From NCBI RefSeq assembly GCF_036417845.1, contig NC_089979.1:27593958-27657957 (forward strand): a stretch of DNA of 64,000 bases, given 5' to 3'. A program made the translations under genes and the position numbers. Under the pieces are notes generated by a model. It had not been told where the DNA came from. It was given only the letters and a program-made list of their open reading frames with translations, and ran no database searches. The DNA is from Apteryx mantelli. Lineage: Eukaryota > Chordata > Aves > Apterygiformes > Apterygidae. Below, piece by piece: positions 51,401-62,082 of the stretch (its first letter is position 1; every line of letters starts with the position of its first letter).

Positions 51401-54400
51401 CAAATGAAAGATGAGATCCTTATAGCATAAAGGAAATCAACATCTTTTTATGTGTGACCTGTGTGGGTGCCACAAACCACACAGCCATAGTATTCTGAAG
51501 GACTAAAGTCTAACTAGGTCATACTTTGTTGATTGAAGAAGATGACACAGGTTCCAAGTACCCAGTACTGTGGTTGCCATGTAGCAATGCAAAAACTTTA
51601 TGGCTTTCTCCATAGGCTTTTCTGGTTTTCATTGCTGTTGTGGGTTGTGGGGGGTTATAGTTTATAGGATCTATGGAAGAAATGTGTTATAAAGAAAGGT
51701 TTAAGCTGAAAGAGGTGCATGAGATTGGAGGGATGCTCAGAAGGCGCTAACTCGTCAAAGACTAGATTTACTAAATAACTGTGAAATTACTGAGGAACAT
51801 CTGTATGTTCTTACTAAGCCTTTCTCATGAGTCTGTGTGTTCAGTTAAATGGTAGCGTTTCAACTTGGGAAAATACATTCAGTTTATAAACTGAAATGTT
51901 TTCCTAATTAAAATAAATTTCCTTAATAATACTGTTTTGTCTAGTTCTTTCATTTTCAAAATGCATTCGAGGACAAGAATGACACTTTTCAATTTTAAGT
52001 CTCACAACAGGATTTATTGGTGCCATCTACTGGCTATTCACTTTTTAAATTTCACCAAATTATGAATAATGTGTCTTAAATGCAGAATAGAAAGAACATT
52101 ATGAACCTTACAACTGTATTAGCCAACATCAAAGTACGTAATTGGCAAATCTGTAATAATTAAATTACATTAAGTCAAACTTTGGTACAGTGTTCCAACA
52201 ATATAATTCAATTATGTACTTTCTAGGTGTGCCAAGAGAAGAAAGCTCAAGCCAGTGTAAAACTGTTGTGTGCAGAATCAAAGCACTAAATCCCTCGTAT
52301 CTCAGAGGTACGCTGCTCCCAGACGACTGCCAACCATTTCAGATCCTTCCTCCCCAGTGCACGAGCGCATGGAGCACTAACATGTTCGCACAGCTGGCGA
52401 ATGTGGTCACGCTGCTTTTTGCCCTTCCAGGAGGGGTGTCCCCACAAAAAGGTGAGGGAACAAAAGGTGCTTCAATTCAAAGCCCAGGGAAGCTGCTAGC
52501 ATTCCTGATGTGGATGGGTTGAAAGCAGACAGGCAGCATTTGGGCCCAGAAGGGCCCGCACACGTCCTGTTGCCGGCTTCCCTCGGGCAGGCGCAGCAGC
52601 CAGCAGAGCTTGGAAGGGAGCTGCCGTCACCACTGCTGAAACCCTCACTGCTAAATCTATTCAGAGACATCTGAGGAGACCTAAAACTTCAACAAGGTTC
52701 TAAATCACTTAATTTCTTCATAGTAAAAATTGCTAGACTATAATTGTTTGAAGCAGTGCCAGAGAAAGGTCAGCAAATTATTATTACATTAACTGAAATG
52801 TTAACAATATCTCAGGTGCCAGCTGAGCAAAGTACTTGCACATCTGAGTAGTCTCATCCCTAATCAACAATATATTTAAGCACATGCTTAAAATACTTAA
52901 ACACACTTAAAAGTGCTTTGCTAGATATCAGTGACAGTGGTCACGTTCCTCACTCTGGATAGTCGAGGCCTTTATATAGTGAGAAACAAATATATTTAGA
53001 TCATGGCTCTGAGAACCAACCTCTGGAATAACTTGCTTAGCAACTAGGTTCTGAGGAAACAACATACATTAACAGAGTGAGTGAAAAAAGGGCTCATCTT
53101 TCCTTCTCTCTACCTTTTCCAGTCATATAACAAAAACACTAGAGCTTTAAAGGAAGGAAAACAATGTCATTTAGCTGTATATGTGGTTTAGTGATTTAAT
53201 CTATGTATGAAAATGCATTCTGACAGAAGGAACTGAATTATCACTTTATATAATGCTAAGGTATCACTTTATACAGTATGATACTAGCAGCAAAGCTTAC
53301 AGTTAAAGTTGCTAAACTCTTCATAACACTCTATTATTCAGTTGCTTGCTACTTTGACAAACTTCCATAGTTTGGGTGAAATTTCTATGCCTCAGAATTT
53401 TGTCTGGTCATTTCAGCAAAATTTCTCCTTAAGAAAGATCTCTCATTTTTCCATGAAAATTATGTCAGATATGCTGTTTTTCCCATATCAAAATTATTGG
53501 CTGCGATTCTGTAGACCCTATATACTGGAAAGCAGAGACTTTTCATTTGGTATAGATTGTCCTAGATAAGCCTGTTGCCATTCCCATGAAAATGCCTGCA
53601 AATTTAGTCAATGTAACTAGAGAAAGGGAAATCAGTAGAAACCTGTTGGAGTTTGAATCTGCACTGAACACACGCTGTCACGTGCTATACAAGGCCTCTC
53701 TATAGCCCAGGAACTGACTGTGTCCCAGGAGCAGAGGGTAACTCAGCAGCTCCATCAGCAGCTGAACAAAAATTGTCCTACAGTTGCTTCTTCAAAAAAT
53801 GAGTGGGGAGAGTGTCTCCTGTGTGCTAGTGGTGTCCCTTTGCTAGAACACCAGAGTGTGGACCCTCCCAGAGTTCATGAAAAGAAAAATGTAATGTTTC
53901 TGGAATGGAAAGGAGCTACTGAGAGCAACTAGGACAGAAGCCAGCTGGTGGATGAGAGCTGGAACAATGTCAGAGAATAATGTAGGTAAGTGTCTTTGCA
54001 CCACTAGAATACATTAACTGCCATATCCTGCAAATAACAAGATTAAATTAATGTCATCTATGAGACCTGCTGGCAAAATGTTAGCCACCTCCCCATTCAG
54101 TTGCTTGTTCATATAGCAAATTTAATTCCATTACAGCTCTCAAGTTACTCCATTTGCTCAAATGGCAGAGCTATTTGGATCTGTGGCAGGCAGGTATAAT
54201 CCTTGCAATGATTCATGCAGGTGCCAAAATGGTTTCACGTAAGGGAATCTGGAATATTTTTCATATTTGTATATATTTGCATAGGAAATTATACAAAAAA
54301 GATCTGCATGAAGAGAGAGCTTTTAGATGTTTGTGCTCCTCTGAATAGCAATGAGCAACCTCACACTCTCTACTACCTATGGACGGATTATCTGGTTTAT

Positions 54401-55506
54401 GGATAAATATGCCTGACTCTGCACAGACTGGCTCGGGGCATATTAGCAGAAATGTGGAGCTGCCTGAACGTAGTTAAACCATTCCTGCCCCTGGTTTGCA
54501 TGTCTCGGCATCTGGTGCTTCCTGCTCCGGTGCTGCAGTGTGGAGCCAGTAAAATGGCTGAGCACCAGTCTGATGAGACCTCAGGTGGCTCCACACAGAG
54601 AAATTTGGTTGTCTCTGCCTACCGATCTTCAGCATTTCTACAGTCAGGTCTTACTAGCTCAGGCCTAGCTGCTTGTGAACATGGTTAAATGCTACCAGAT
54701 GCGTATTTGTACGGCCTGGTCTCAGCCAGGAGCAGAAGTGGAAGCAGACGGTACCCAGATCCTTGAGCGTGGTCTCTAGAAGACAACTAAAATCTGGAAG
54801 GTATAGTCAGGTATTTCTCCTTTATCTGGAGATTCATCACAGCACTCCTTTTCTTTTCATCACAGCATCCCTTTTCTTAGCAGATACATTAAAAAAAAAA
54901 ATCTTTTCCTTCATTAAATTCAATTGTTCCACACTAACTTCTAATGTCTAACTCTTCCTTGACCTTATCCTCATCTAATTAGCACCTGCACCGATCCTGC
55001 CTTTTTTGCATGAATATAGACTAGATGCCACACACTGCAAGGGAAATGCCCTGTCGACTGATTGCAGAGCACTAACAGAACTCAGCAGCGATGTAGGTTG
55101 CTGGATTTAACATGCTTATTTGTAAACAAATTTCAGAGTTGTGTTGATAGAAGGGCTGCGTCCATCTCGACATTTGAAATTCTGTAAATCATCCCGATGT
55201 TTATGTAACATATTGCCCAGTTACTATTTAGCATTGTTACTAAAACATAAGTGTCAGGTACAACTTGGGACGGTTTTTCCTTCCCCTCGGCTCCTCGGAG
55301 GCAACGATGGCGCCAGGGCGGGAGGCGCGGTCTCCCCTCGGCGGGGCGGGAAAGGCGCCGCCCCCCAACGCCCAAGTATCGCGCGAGCGCCCCCTCGGCA
55401 CCGCCCCCTTCTGTGGGTCGCGCCCGGCCGCAGCGGCCATTGCAGCCGCGGCGGGGAGGCGCGAGGTGAGGCGCGAGGTGAGGCGCGGGGTAGGCGGCGG
55501 CGGCGG

Positions 55507-55534
55507 CTCCTCCTCCTCCTCCTCCTCCTCCTCC
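55507..55534 (+). repeat. (CTC)n microsatellite in FZD6 promoter
   Basis: Nine consecutive CTC triplets lie inside the FZD6 CpG island, probably in the promoter or the first noncoding exon. Such tracts vary in length between individuals. The opposite strand is a polypurine run. Confidence 0.85.
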
Positions 55535-55699
55535 GCCCCCGCCCTCGAGGGCAGCCGCGGGGGGCTGGTGCCGGGGGCGGCCGCCACGGCGGGGGCGGGT
55601 CCCGGCGAGGGGGCGGTGCGGCGGCGCCGAGGCCGCGCCCGGCGAGCCGCGGCTGCTGGGCCGGGTCCCCGCCCGCGCCCGCGGGCGCCGTGCGCAGGG

Positions 55700-55853
55700 C
55701 GGGGCTGGGAACGGGGCGCTGGGAGCAGCGGTAGCTGCGGGGCCCGGCGGCGGCGTCGAGGCACGGCGCTCCCCGCGGGCGGCGCGGCACTCCCGCCGCG
55801 GGACGCGACGCCACGGGACGCGACGGGGCGCAGCGGCAGCGCGGCCCCGCAGG
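55700..55853 (+). other. FZD6: FZD6 noncoding exon 1 (3' part)
   Basis: A strong donor, CAGG|GTAAGT, at 55853/55854 marks the end of a first exon inside the CpG island. A good acceptor follows at 55998-55999 (polypyrimidine CGTTTCCTCTTGCTTTCGCAG), leaving a 146-bp intron with a 15-C run at 55929-55943. The left edge of the exon (transcription start) is not defined, and 55700 is a placeholder. A noncoding first exon followed by an exon with the ATG is also how human FZD6 is built. Confidence 0.5.
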
Positions 55854-56027
55854 GTAAGTGGGGGCCGGGGCCGCGGCAGCAGGGCCTCGGCCGCCCCGCG
55901 GGAGCTGCGTGGGGGCGGTGGCCGCGCTCCCCCCCCCCCCCCCGGCGGCAGCCGGTACGGCCGTTAGTGACGGTGGCTCGTTTCCTCTTGCTTTCGCAGC
56001 TCGCGAGTTAGCGGCATACGGGGTTTC

Positions 56028-56069
56028 ATGAAATCGGGCGAAATGGGGAAATACCCCAAGCAGCCGTGA
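56028..56069 (+). other. Upstream ORF in FZD6 leader (13 codons)
   Basis: Downstream of the predicted acceptor at 55999, ATG at 56028 opens a 13-codon frame that ends in TGA at 56067-56069. A second ATG at 56046 lies in the same frame. The uORF is wholly inside the predicted 5' leader, about 145 bases before the FZD6 start, so reinitiation is feasible. Confidence 0.5.
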
Positions 56070-56131
56070 GGAGCCTGATCGCCTCCCTTACTGCCCGCGG
56101 TCCCGTCTCCCTTTGGAAGGAGGAGAGGAAG

Positions 56132-56194
56132 ATGCATGTTTTTATGCCTGTGGAAAGACGGTCTGTGTGGCCGCAGAACAAAGCGATGTGCTGA
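56132..56194 (+). other. Upstream ORF in FZD6 leader (20 codons)
   Basis: ATG at 56132 opens a 20-codon frame that ends in TGA at 56192-56194, 19 bases before the FZD6 ATG. It is offset by one base from the FZD6 frame. Together with the uORF at 56028, it suggests that FZD6 translation is restrained by its leader, if the transcript includes this region. Confidence 0.5.
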
Positions 56195-56213
56195 AATCGG
56201 AGATCTGGACAAA

Positions 56214-56393
56214 ATGGGAGTGCTTGTGTTCTGTGCGACTTGCAGCTTACTCCTGACTGTGGTACAAGGGCACAGTTTATTCACGTGTGAACCAATTACT
56301 ATTTCCAGATGTTCAGGAATGACTTACAATATGACTTTTTTCCCAAATATCATGGGGCACTACGACCAGGACACTGCTGCTCTCCAAATGGAG
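56214..56393 (+). CDS. FZD6: FZD6 first coding exon (Frizzled-6, partial)
   Basis: This exon encodes the amino terminus of Frizzled-6, a seven-pass Wnt receptor acting mainly in planar cell polarity. Residues 1-19 form a hydrophobic signal peptide. From residue 20, [14 protein letters not shown] closely matches the human [14 protein letters not shown] and opens the Frizzled cysteine-rich domain. Cys25 and Cys33 and the sequon Asn39-Met-Thr in YNMTFFPN are in place, followed by MGHYDQ. The exon gives 60 codons in phase 0 and ends at GAG|GTGAGT (56393/56394). I chose the ATG at 56214 for its strong context (A at -3, G at +4) and its position next to the signal peptide. An in-frame ATG at 56136 would add 26 residues. 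The remaining exons lie beyond the window. Confidence 0.95.
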
Positions 56394-56613
56394 GTGAGTT
56401 CTCCTTCCCCTGCTGTAGTGTAAAAATGTAAATGCAGTGAAACAGCGTGGGTTTTTTTGTTTTGTTTTTCATTGAGAGATAGCTTGTGGTATTTGTTACG
56501 CTGAAGGAACAGGCAGATAATCTTAAGTGACTAGGTGCTTCTTTGAATACCTGTGGACTGCACTGAGCTTCTTAGATGTGTAAGCATTGCGTGAGGGAGC
56601 TGTAGGCTCCCTT

Positions 56614-56630
56614 CCCCCCCCCCCCCCCCC
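56614..56630 (+). repeat. Poly(C) run of 17
   Basis: Seventeen consecutive C lie about 220 bases after the first FZD6 coding exon. A second run of 15 C lies at 55929-55943, so the exon is bracketed by two. Runs of this length are prone to length error in sequencing, so the exact count should not be trusted. Confidence 0.85.
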
Positions 56631-59176
56631 TTTTGGATCCTATGTTAGGCTGCAGGAGGAATGGGTGTAGCACAGCAGTGGCTGCTCTGAGCTGTCTGGC
56701 AGAGCTGATCGTACGTAGCCTGGGCACCTCACTAATGTGGAGCAATTCTTGAAATTCGCTGGTAACATAACGTATTGATATCCTGGCCCACCAGAACTCA
56801 GGTGGTGCAAAAATAATTGTTTAGAAGTTACTTTTTGTTAACTCTCTCAGCTTATGTGCAGTCTACTAAGGAGAAATTCCAAAACTTATTCTTAGCCCCC
56901 TTCTCCATTCTGGTTTTTGCTTTCTGCTGTCTCTTGATTGAATGCCTTTAAGAGAAACTTTCCTGTTTGTTTGCAGTTAAAAAAGATTCTCTTGCCTAAA
57001 CTGACTTTGGCGTACGGCTTCCTTGAGAGTATGCCACCTTGCGGAAAGGCTTTGCCAAAAATAATAGCTGTAGAGGGTGAGAGCCTCTCTGGGTGAGAAG
57101 CTTGTAAAACAAGTTTTAAACCTGTTTTAATAATGGCTTTACAGTGGTAAGAGGAGGGGGAACCTCTTAATACAAGTCTTGGAAAAGCTCACAGTCTTGT
57201 GCTGTGCAAAGAGTGAAATGGAAATGGGTTGAAATTTCTGAATTTTCTGGTAAAAAGTTAAAGGTAGCATTGGAATTACTTACATAATCTTTTACTGAGC
57301 CTGGAAAATGCAGGTTCAGTATGCTTAGTTCAGTTGCCAAAATATCTGTTTAGTGTTGTTTCAGATCGCCAGGATTCCCTGCTTGGCCTCTAGCTGGAAG
57401 GGTACAGACTTTGGTCTTGCATCATATCTGCCATCCCGCTGTATGGGAAACTATAGTATCAAATGTCACAAGATGTGCCTATGAACCTGTTTGTGAGCAG
57501 CTGAATTGAGACACAGATGTCAGATAGATAAATTACAAATTACATGCTTTTTAAATTGGAAAGTAGGCTATAGACTTCAGCTTATGAACTCCGTGTAGCC
57601 TCTTCCAGTCATCATTTGTCTGGAATATTTTCTGTAGCATCTACCATTTTATCTTGTCAGGTACGCTGTTAGTTCTTACTTGGTGTGGCTTAACTACAGC
57701 AGTTGAGTTAGCTTTCGTCAGTATTTATGCCTTCCAGTCATGCTGCTGTTACAGCAGATAGGCTGCAGAGCCATTTTTATTGGTTTGCTATGACTTATTT
57801 TTCCAAACTGTCACAAATTTGTGCCTACTACTTTTCTATTGTATGGAAGAAGTTTCTCCTTGAAGGGGTTCCTGGTTTACCTATGCTTACTCAGCACATT
57901 TTATAAAAACTGTATGGTAGCAAGTTTTGTTGCTTCCTCTTTTTTCCATCCTGGCTCCCTTATAACCACCTCTGACTTTCTGCAGCGGCTGATGGGCACT
58001 ACTCAGTCAACTGACTGGTGGCTATTTGGAGCTATTTGCAACAACAGTGTCTGTTAGGATTTGGGCTTTCCATCTCCTGTTCCATTTTCTTCCTCGTGTC
58101 CTGTCACTGCTGTAGTCTGGCCTCTAATTTTGTGTACCTCACTACTGTAATGTTGTGTAGACATTCCTCAGCTACTTAATGCATATGCGTGCTGATCTGC
58201 CTCCCTTTATTTGTAATTGATCAGTGTTGATTGATTGGTTGGTCAAACAGGATTTTTCAGAGACATGCTCTACTGGTGAAAGCGTAAGGAAGCTTTTCAC
58301 CCATTTTGTATCTTGTGAATCTGTTGCTAACCATTAAGTTGGAGTTGATGCAATAAGCTTAGTCCAGTTCATTGTTGGGCCTCTATTTCCTGAGGGAGAC
58401 CAGTGCATACCAGCACACTTTGCACCTTTTGATGTAGTTCTGTGTGGTAGTCCGTAATGGCACCAGTACAGTCTGTCTGTGGCCAATTGCAGGAATGAAG
58501 CTTACCAGGATGGTCAAAGGTTCTGCTGTTCAGGCAAGTTGGTTTCACAGCAGAGGCAGCGGAACTGTTGATTTATTTGGAATATTGTTTAATTTCATTT
58601 TGCAGCCATAAAGAGGCAGCAGGCTGGAAGGTGGAGGAGACATCTGTTGTTTTAAGAGCTTGAATTTTTCTGTAATTGGTAGTCCAAACTTCACTCATAC
58701 CAAAGAAAGGATTTTAATAGTATGTTGATTAAAATTTTCTTCTTTTGATCTTCAGTAGGAATGCTGAAAGGCTTAGTTTTTTAATTCCCTCTCTCTCTTT
58801 TCCCCATTCCCACAGCCTGTTTTCAAGACTGGGCACAGTCTTAAAATGTAAACACTGGGTTTTGAGTTTAAGGCTCATAATATTTTTCTCGCTTTAGCTT
58901 AACTGATTTTGGGCAAGCTACTTAATCATGCCATCCCAGGGTGTGTGGAGGAGACTTCTTCAAAAATCTGTTTTGCACAAGAAAGGGGTTTCATCTTAGT
59001 CCCATTTTCTGCTTCTGTCCCCAATAGAAACTTCTTCCCATTACTTATTCTGAGTGTTAACACCAAGAAAAAACAAGAGTAGATAGTCAAGAGGACGAGT
59101 CTCTCTTGAGGGGGATGTTCACTTTCCAGAACTGTGATAATTCTCGTCTGTCCCACTTCCAAGGCTCTATTGGTGT

Positions 59177-59623
59177 GTGCGGCTGTGGGAAGGCTTGTAT
59201 AGCTTCACCTGGCCAGAAGAGCTGTGCCTTCCGTCTGCTGGAGTACAAGGCTTCTGTATGGTTTTGTTGTCTCTCCTTTCTGCAAAGATGTTACACTGGC
59301 ATTTCTGGGATGATGTCTTCATACTGATCCGCTCTGGAGAGGATGATATGGAGCCACTGTTTCAGGTGGTGGTTTTCATCCAGGAAGTCAGCTGGATCTC
59401 TAGCTGTTTTCTAGTCTTACATTTCTGCCTCATAGATCAACTCTTCATGATAAACCAGAACACTGAACTGTTTGAAGCAGGAAAAAGGATCAGCTCAATC
59501 TTACAGCCTCTGCTCTGGGTGGTCTGGTTAATGATGATAGTTGCTCTGGGCTCTTATTTTCTGCAACAGAAAACTCATAATTTCCAGGTGTGTTCCTCCT
59601 TCCCCCAATTTATATTATTTTGA
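59177..59623 (+). other. Open frame with hydrophobic segments, unknown
   Basis: A frame beginning with GTG at 59177 (first ATG at 59258) stays open to 59623, inside the FZD6 intron. The predicted product has three hydrophobic stretches (around VVVFIQEVSWISSCFLVLHF and WVVWLMMIVALGSYFL). It contains WPEEL, which also occurs in the FZD6 cysteine-rich domain, but the residues on either side do not match. No splice-site pair makes it an obvious exon. It may come from a transposable element. I cannot name it. Confidence 0.2.
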
Positions 59624-60097
59624 GTCTTCAGCTTGGTGGACTGAGTTTAGGCTGCTTAAGTTTTGTTTTATATTTGGGTTAATTTTGCTAATATGAATGC
59701 AGATTTTAGTAAAATAAAACCACATGACTTAGTGGCACGAAGTTTGGTTTTTTTGGGGGGGTATGTTAGCTAAACAGCTGCATGACAGTGGAATCTAGTT
59801 ATCTGCAGATCTTCATGGTGTCCGCATCTTTAAGTGATTTAACAGTGACACTGTTCATGTTATTACTAGCTCAAATTGGGAAGCTGGAGATCTGGGGTTT
59901 GTTTACTGAAGCAAATGGATGGATGTAGCAGTAATGAAGCTATTTTGCTATTGTTAAATAGGAACAACTCCCCCTTGTGGTTTTATAAACAAGTCACTTC
60001 TAATTCCAATATAATTACTTTAACTTTTTGGATTAGGCTGTCAATATAAAGCATTATTCCAGCAAAGCAGAGAATATTACTCTGTAATAACTTCTTT

Positions 60098-60133
60098 TGT
60101 TCTTATCTCTTAATCTGTTCTTATCTCTTAATC
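60098..60133. repeat. 18-bp perfect tandem duplication
   Basis: The unit TGTTCTTATCTCTTAATC occurs twice head to tail (60098-60115 and 60116-60133), followed by a partial third start (TGTTCTGC). It is a local slippage duplication in the FZD6 intron. Confidence 0.9.
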
Positions 60134-62082
60134 TGTTCTGCTACAGTTCTGGAATGTGTAGACAAGCGCTTAAGACTTCCTGACGGGTAAGATCCACTGC
60201 TCTGTAGGAGTACAAAGGGAAAAGACTGTTGCCAGTGAATTTTTAAAGCAAGCGATACAAAGCACTGGAAAATATTCCATAGAGAACAATGAAGTACCTC
60301 TGAGGGACTGGAAAAATTATTCAGTATTGAATTTTTCCATTCACTTCTGAGTTCTTTGATCCCATGACAGACAGTGTGTTTGTCCACAGAAGGTACAGTG
60401 GGACTGGGTACAGCAGTGGGAGAAGTTAAAGTGACTGTAGTTCTCATACAATCTACCAAAGCCATTTTGAAATACCTTCAAAAGCTTGATACAGAAGTCC
60501 TGTAATTTTCTACTTCTCTAAATCTAGTCAGTTTAAATCTTATTTTATGTGATCACTTAATTTGCTTCCATTAACTAGATTCACAATTAATTTGCTATGA
60601 TGATACTTATAAAACCTGGAAACCTGACATCTGACAAGCTAAAATCAGTACATGTATATGGGAGGAGGAGGCAGCGGTGGTGGTGGCTGAGAAGAAAAGA
60701 AGAAAATCCACCTTCTGTAGAATGTTAGGGAAATCCATTCCATTTAGCATAGAATGCTGTTACGGAGATGTTCTGCAAAACAGAACGGGGGTGAATTTAC
60801 CGAAACCTGTATAGACATCCTGCCCCTCTCTTACCTAGCCCTTATGAGCAGTGCATGGTGCAATTTGTCCTGTCCCTTTCAGTCTCGAGAATCATCATAC
60901 CAATGCTTTAAAGTCTGAAGCCTAAATTTTTCTCTCTCAAATCTTTGGTAGCTCAGCTTTAATTAGGAAGGCAGTCAGTGTTCTTTATTTGCCTGAACTT
61001 GCTTTTTTGCCCCTGCTGCTGCCATCTTGCAGCCTGAATTGGGGAAAGAGCACAGGCATAGACACTGGCCCATGCGGAACAAGCACAAGGAGTTTTATAA
61101 ATTCATGTTTTGCTTGTAATAGTTGTGCTGTCCCATTGCTATATAGGGTGGTGACTGTTGACGGAGGGAAGGTTTGTTTAAAAAGTGGTAAATGTAGCAT
61201 GTTGTACATCATATGTTCTTTAGAACAGATTAAAACAGGTAATTTTCTTGTAGCTTATCAGAACAAAATGGTGGCCGCAAAAGATTTCAATAGTTAAATA
61301 GCTAAACTGCTACTTGTTAGAGGAAAGGATGGCGAATGCCAAACTTTTTAAGGCTTTTCCTATGCATCGGAGGAAATAGAAACCAGTAGGACTGACTTCT
61401 GTGCTGGGCAAGACTCTAAAATTACAGAATAGTTGATAAACATGAATAATTCTGATGTGCTGAGCATCATCAGGTCTCTTTAGAAAAGTTATGGCTAATG
61501 AGTCAAAAAAAGTGCAAATTACACAAATATGTGTCATTCTGTACTATGTCATACAAATTGGTGCAGGGGGAGGGAACGTTTTGGGGTTTTGCACTTGCTT
61601 GCTCACTCTCAGGTGTTTCAAAGAAATTAAACAATTGTTATTTCTTAAAATGGTGGGAAGTTTAGCAATACAGTCATATACCATCTCTGCTGACTCCTGT
61701 GGGTAGGCTAAATTACTGCCACCAACAAAAAATGTTTCAGCTGTCTGTAGTACTGAGGCTCTTCATCAAGTGTGATTATCTCATGTTCCATTTTCTGAAA
61801 CCAGCCAGGCTAATGTGTGTAATCCTATTACATTGGCTTTAAGCGTATCAATCATCTGCAAAATCTAATGCTGGTTTGTCAGAACAGCATTCCCAGTCTG
61901 CTCAGTAATGCAAACAGTACTGCCTTGCTCACTGTCCTGAAAAGATGCTGCTTATAGTAGAACGGGATCCAAACTAATCCATGCTCAAAGGAAAGAGGGT
62001 ACTTACCCTGTGTTAGCTTTCGTTCATTAAGATGATGCTGACAGTGTGATTCCCAGACCTGCATCTTCATCCATGTTCAGAG

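Larger units (their letters stand above)
37241..55140. other. Intergenic region between BAALC and FZD6
   Basis: No recognised gene lies in this 18-kb stretch. It contains several unusually long open frames without known domains (38471-38887, 39744-40394 and 48916-49311 on +; 44743-45447 on -), a CpG-rich patch at 39700-40140, a possible MITE with a perfect hairpin at 42321-42697, and a short ATTATCAAA direct repeat at 44555-44585. The rest is AT-rich sequence in which I see nothing specific. Confidence 0.6.
55141..56000 (+). promoter_or_regulatory. FZD6: FZD6 promoter CpG island
   Basis: From about 55265 the sequence changes abruptly to dense CpG that continues to about 56000, just before the exon carrying the FZD6 start codon. 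There is no TATA box. Internal simple repeats are present: AGGCGCGAGGTG in two exact copies plus a partial third at 55457-55490, nine CTC triplets at 55507-55534, and a GGGACGCGACG-type duplication near 55800-55830. Frames open across the island (for example 55265-56011) result from GC composition and I do not count them as genes. Confidence 0.75.

Noticed and set aside
55240-56011. Several open frames of 170-250 codons on both strands of the FZD6 island
   Set aside because: All three + frames and the - frames are open at once, which indicates composition rather than coding. The poly-Ser run is the CTC microsatellite.
58907-58928. MIR-like TTTTGGGCAAGCTACTTAAT
   Set aside because: About 20 bases alone are too few to call a repeat; it is only mentioned within the intron entry.
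59204-59223. WPEEL in the intron as a possible FZD6 cysteine-rich-domain exon
   Set aside because: The residues before and after do not align with the Frizzled domain, the expected cysteine pattern is missing, and no suitable acceptor precedes it in the right phase.
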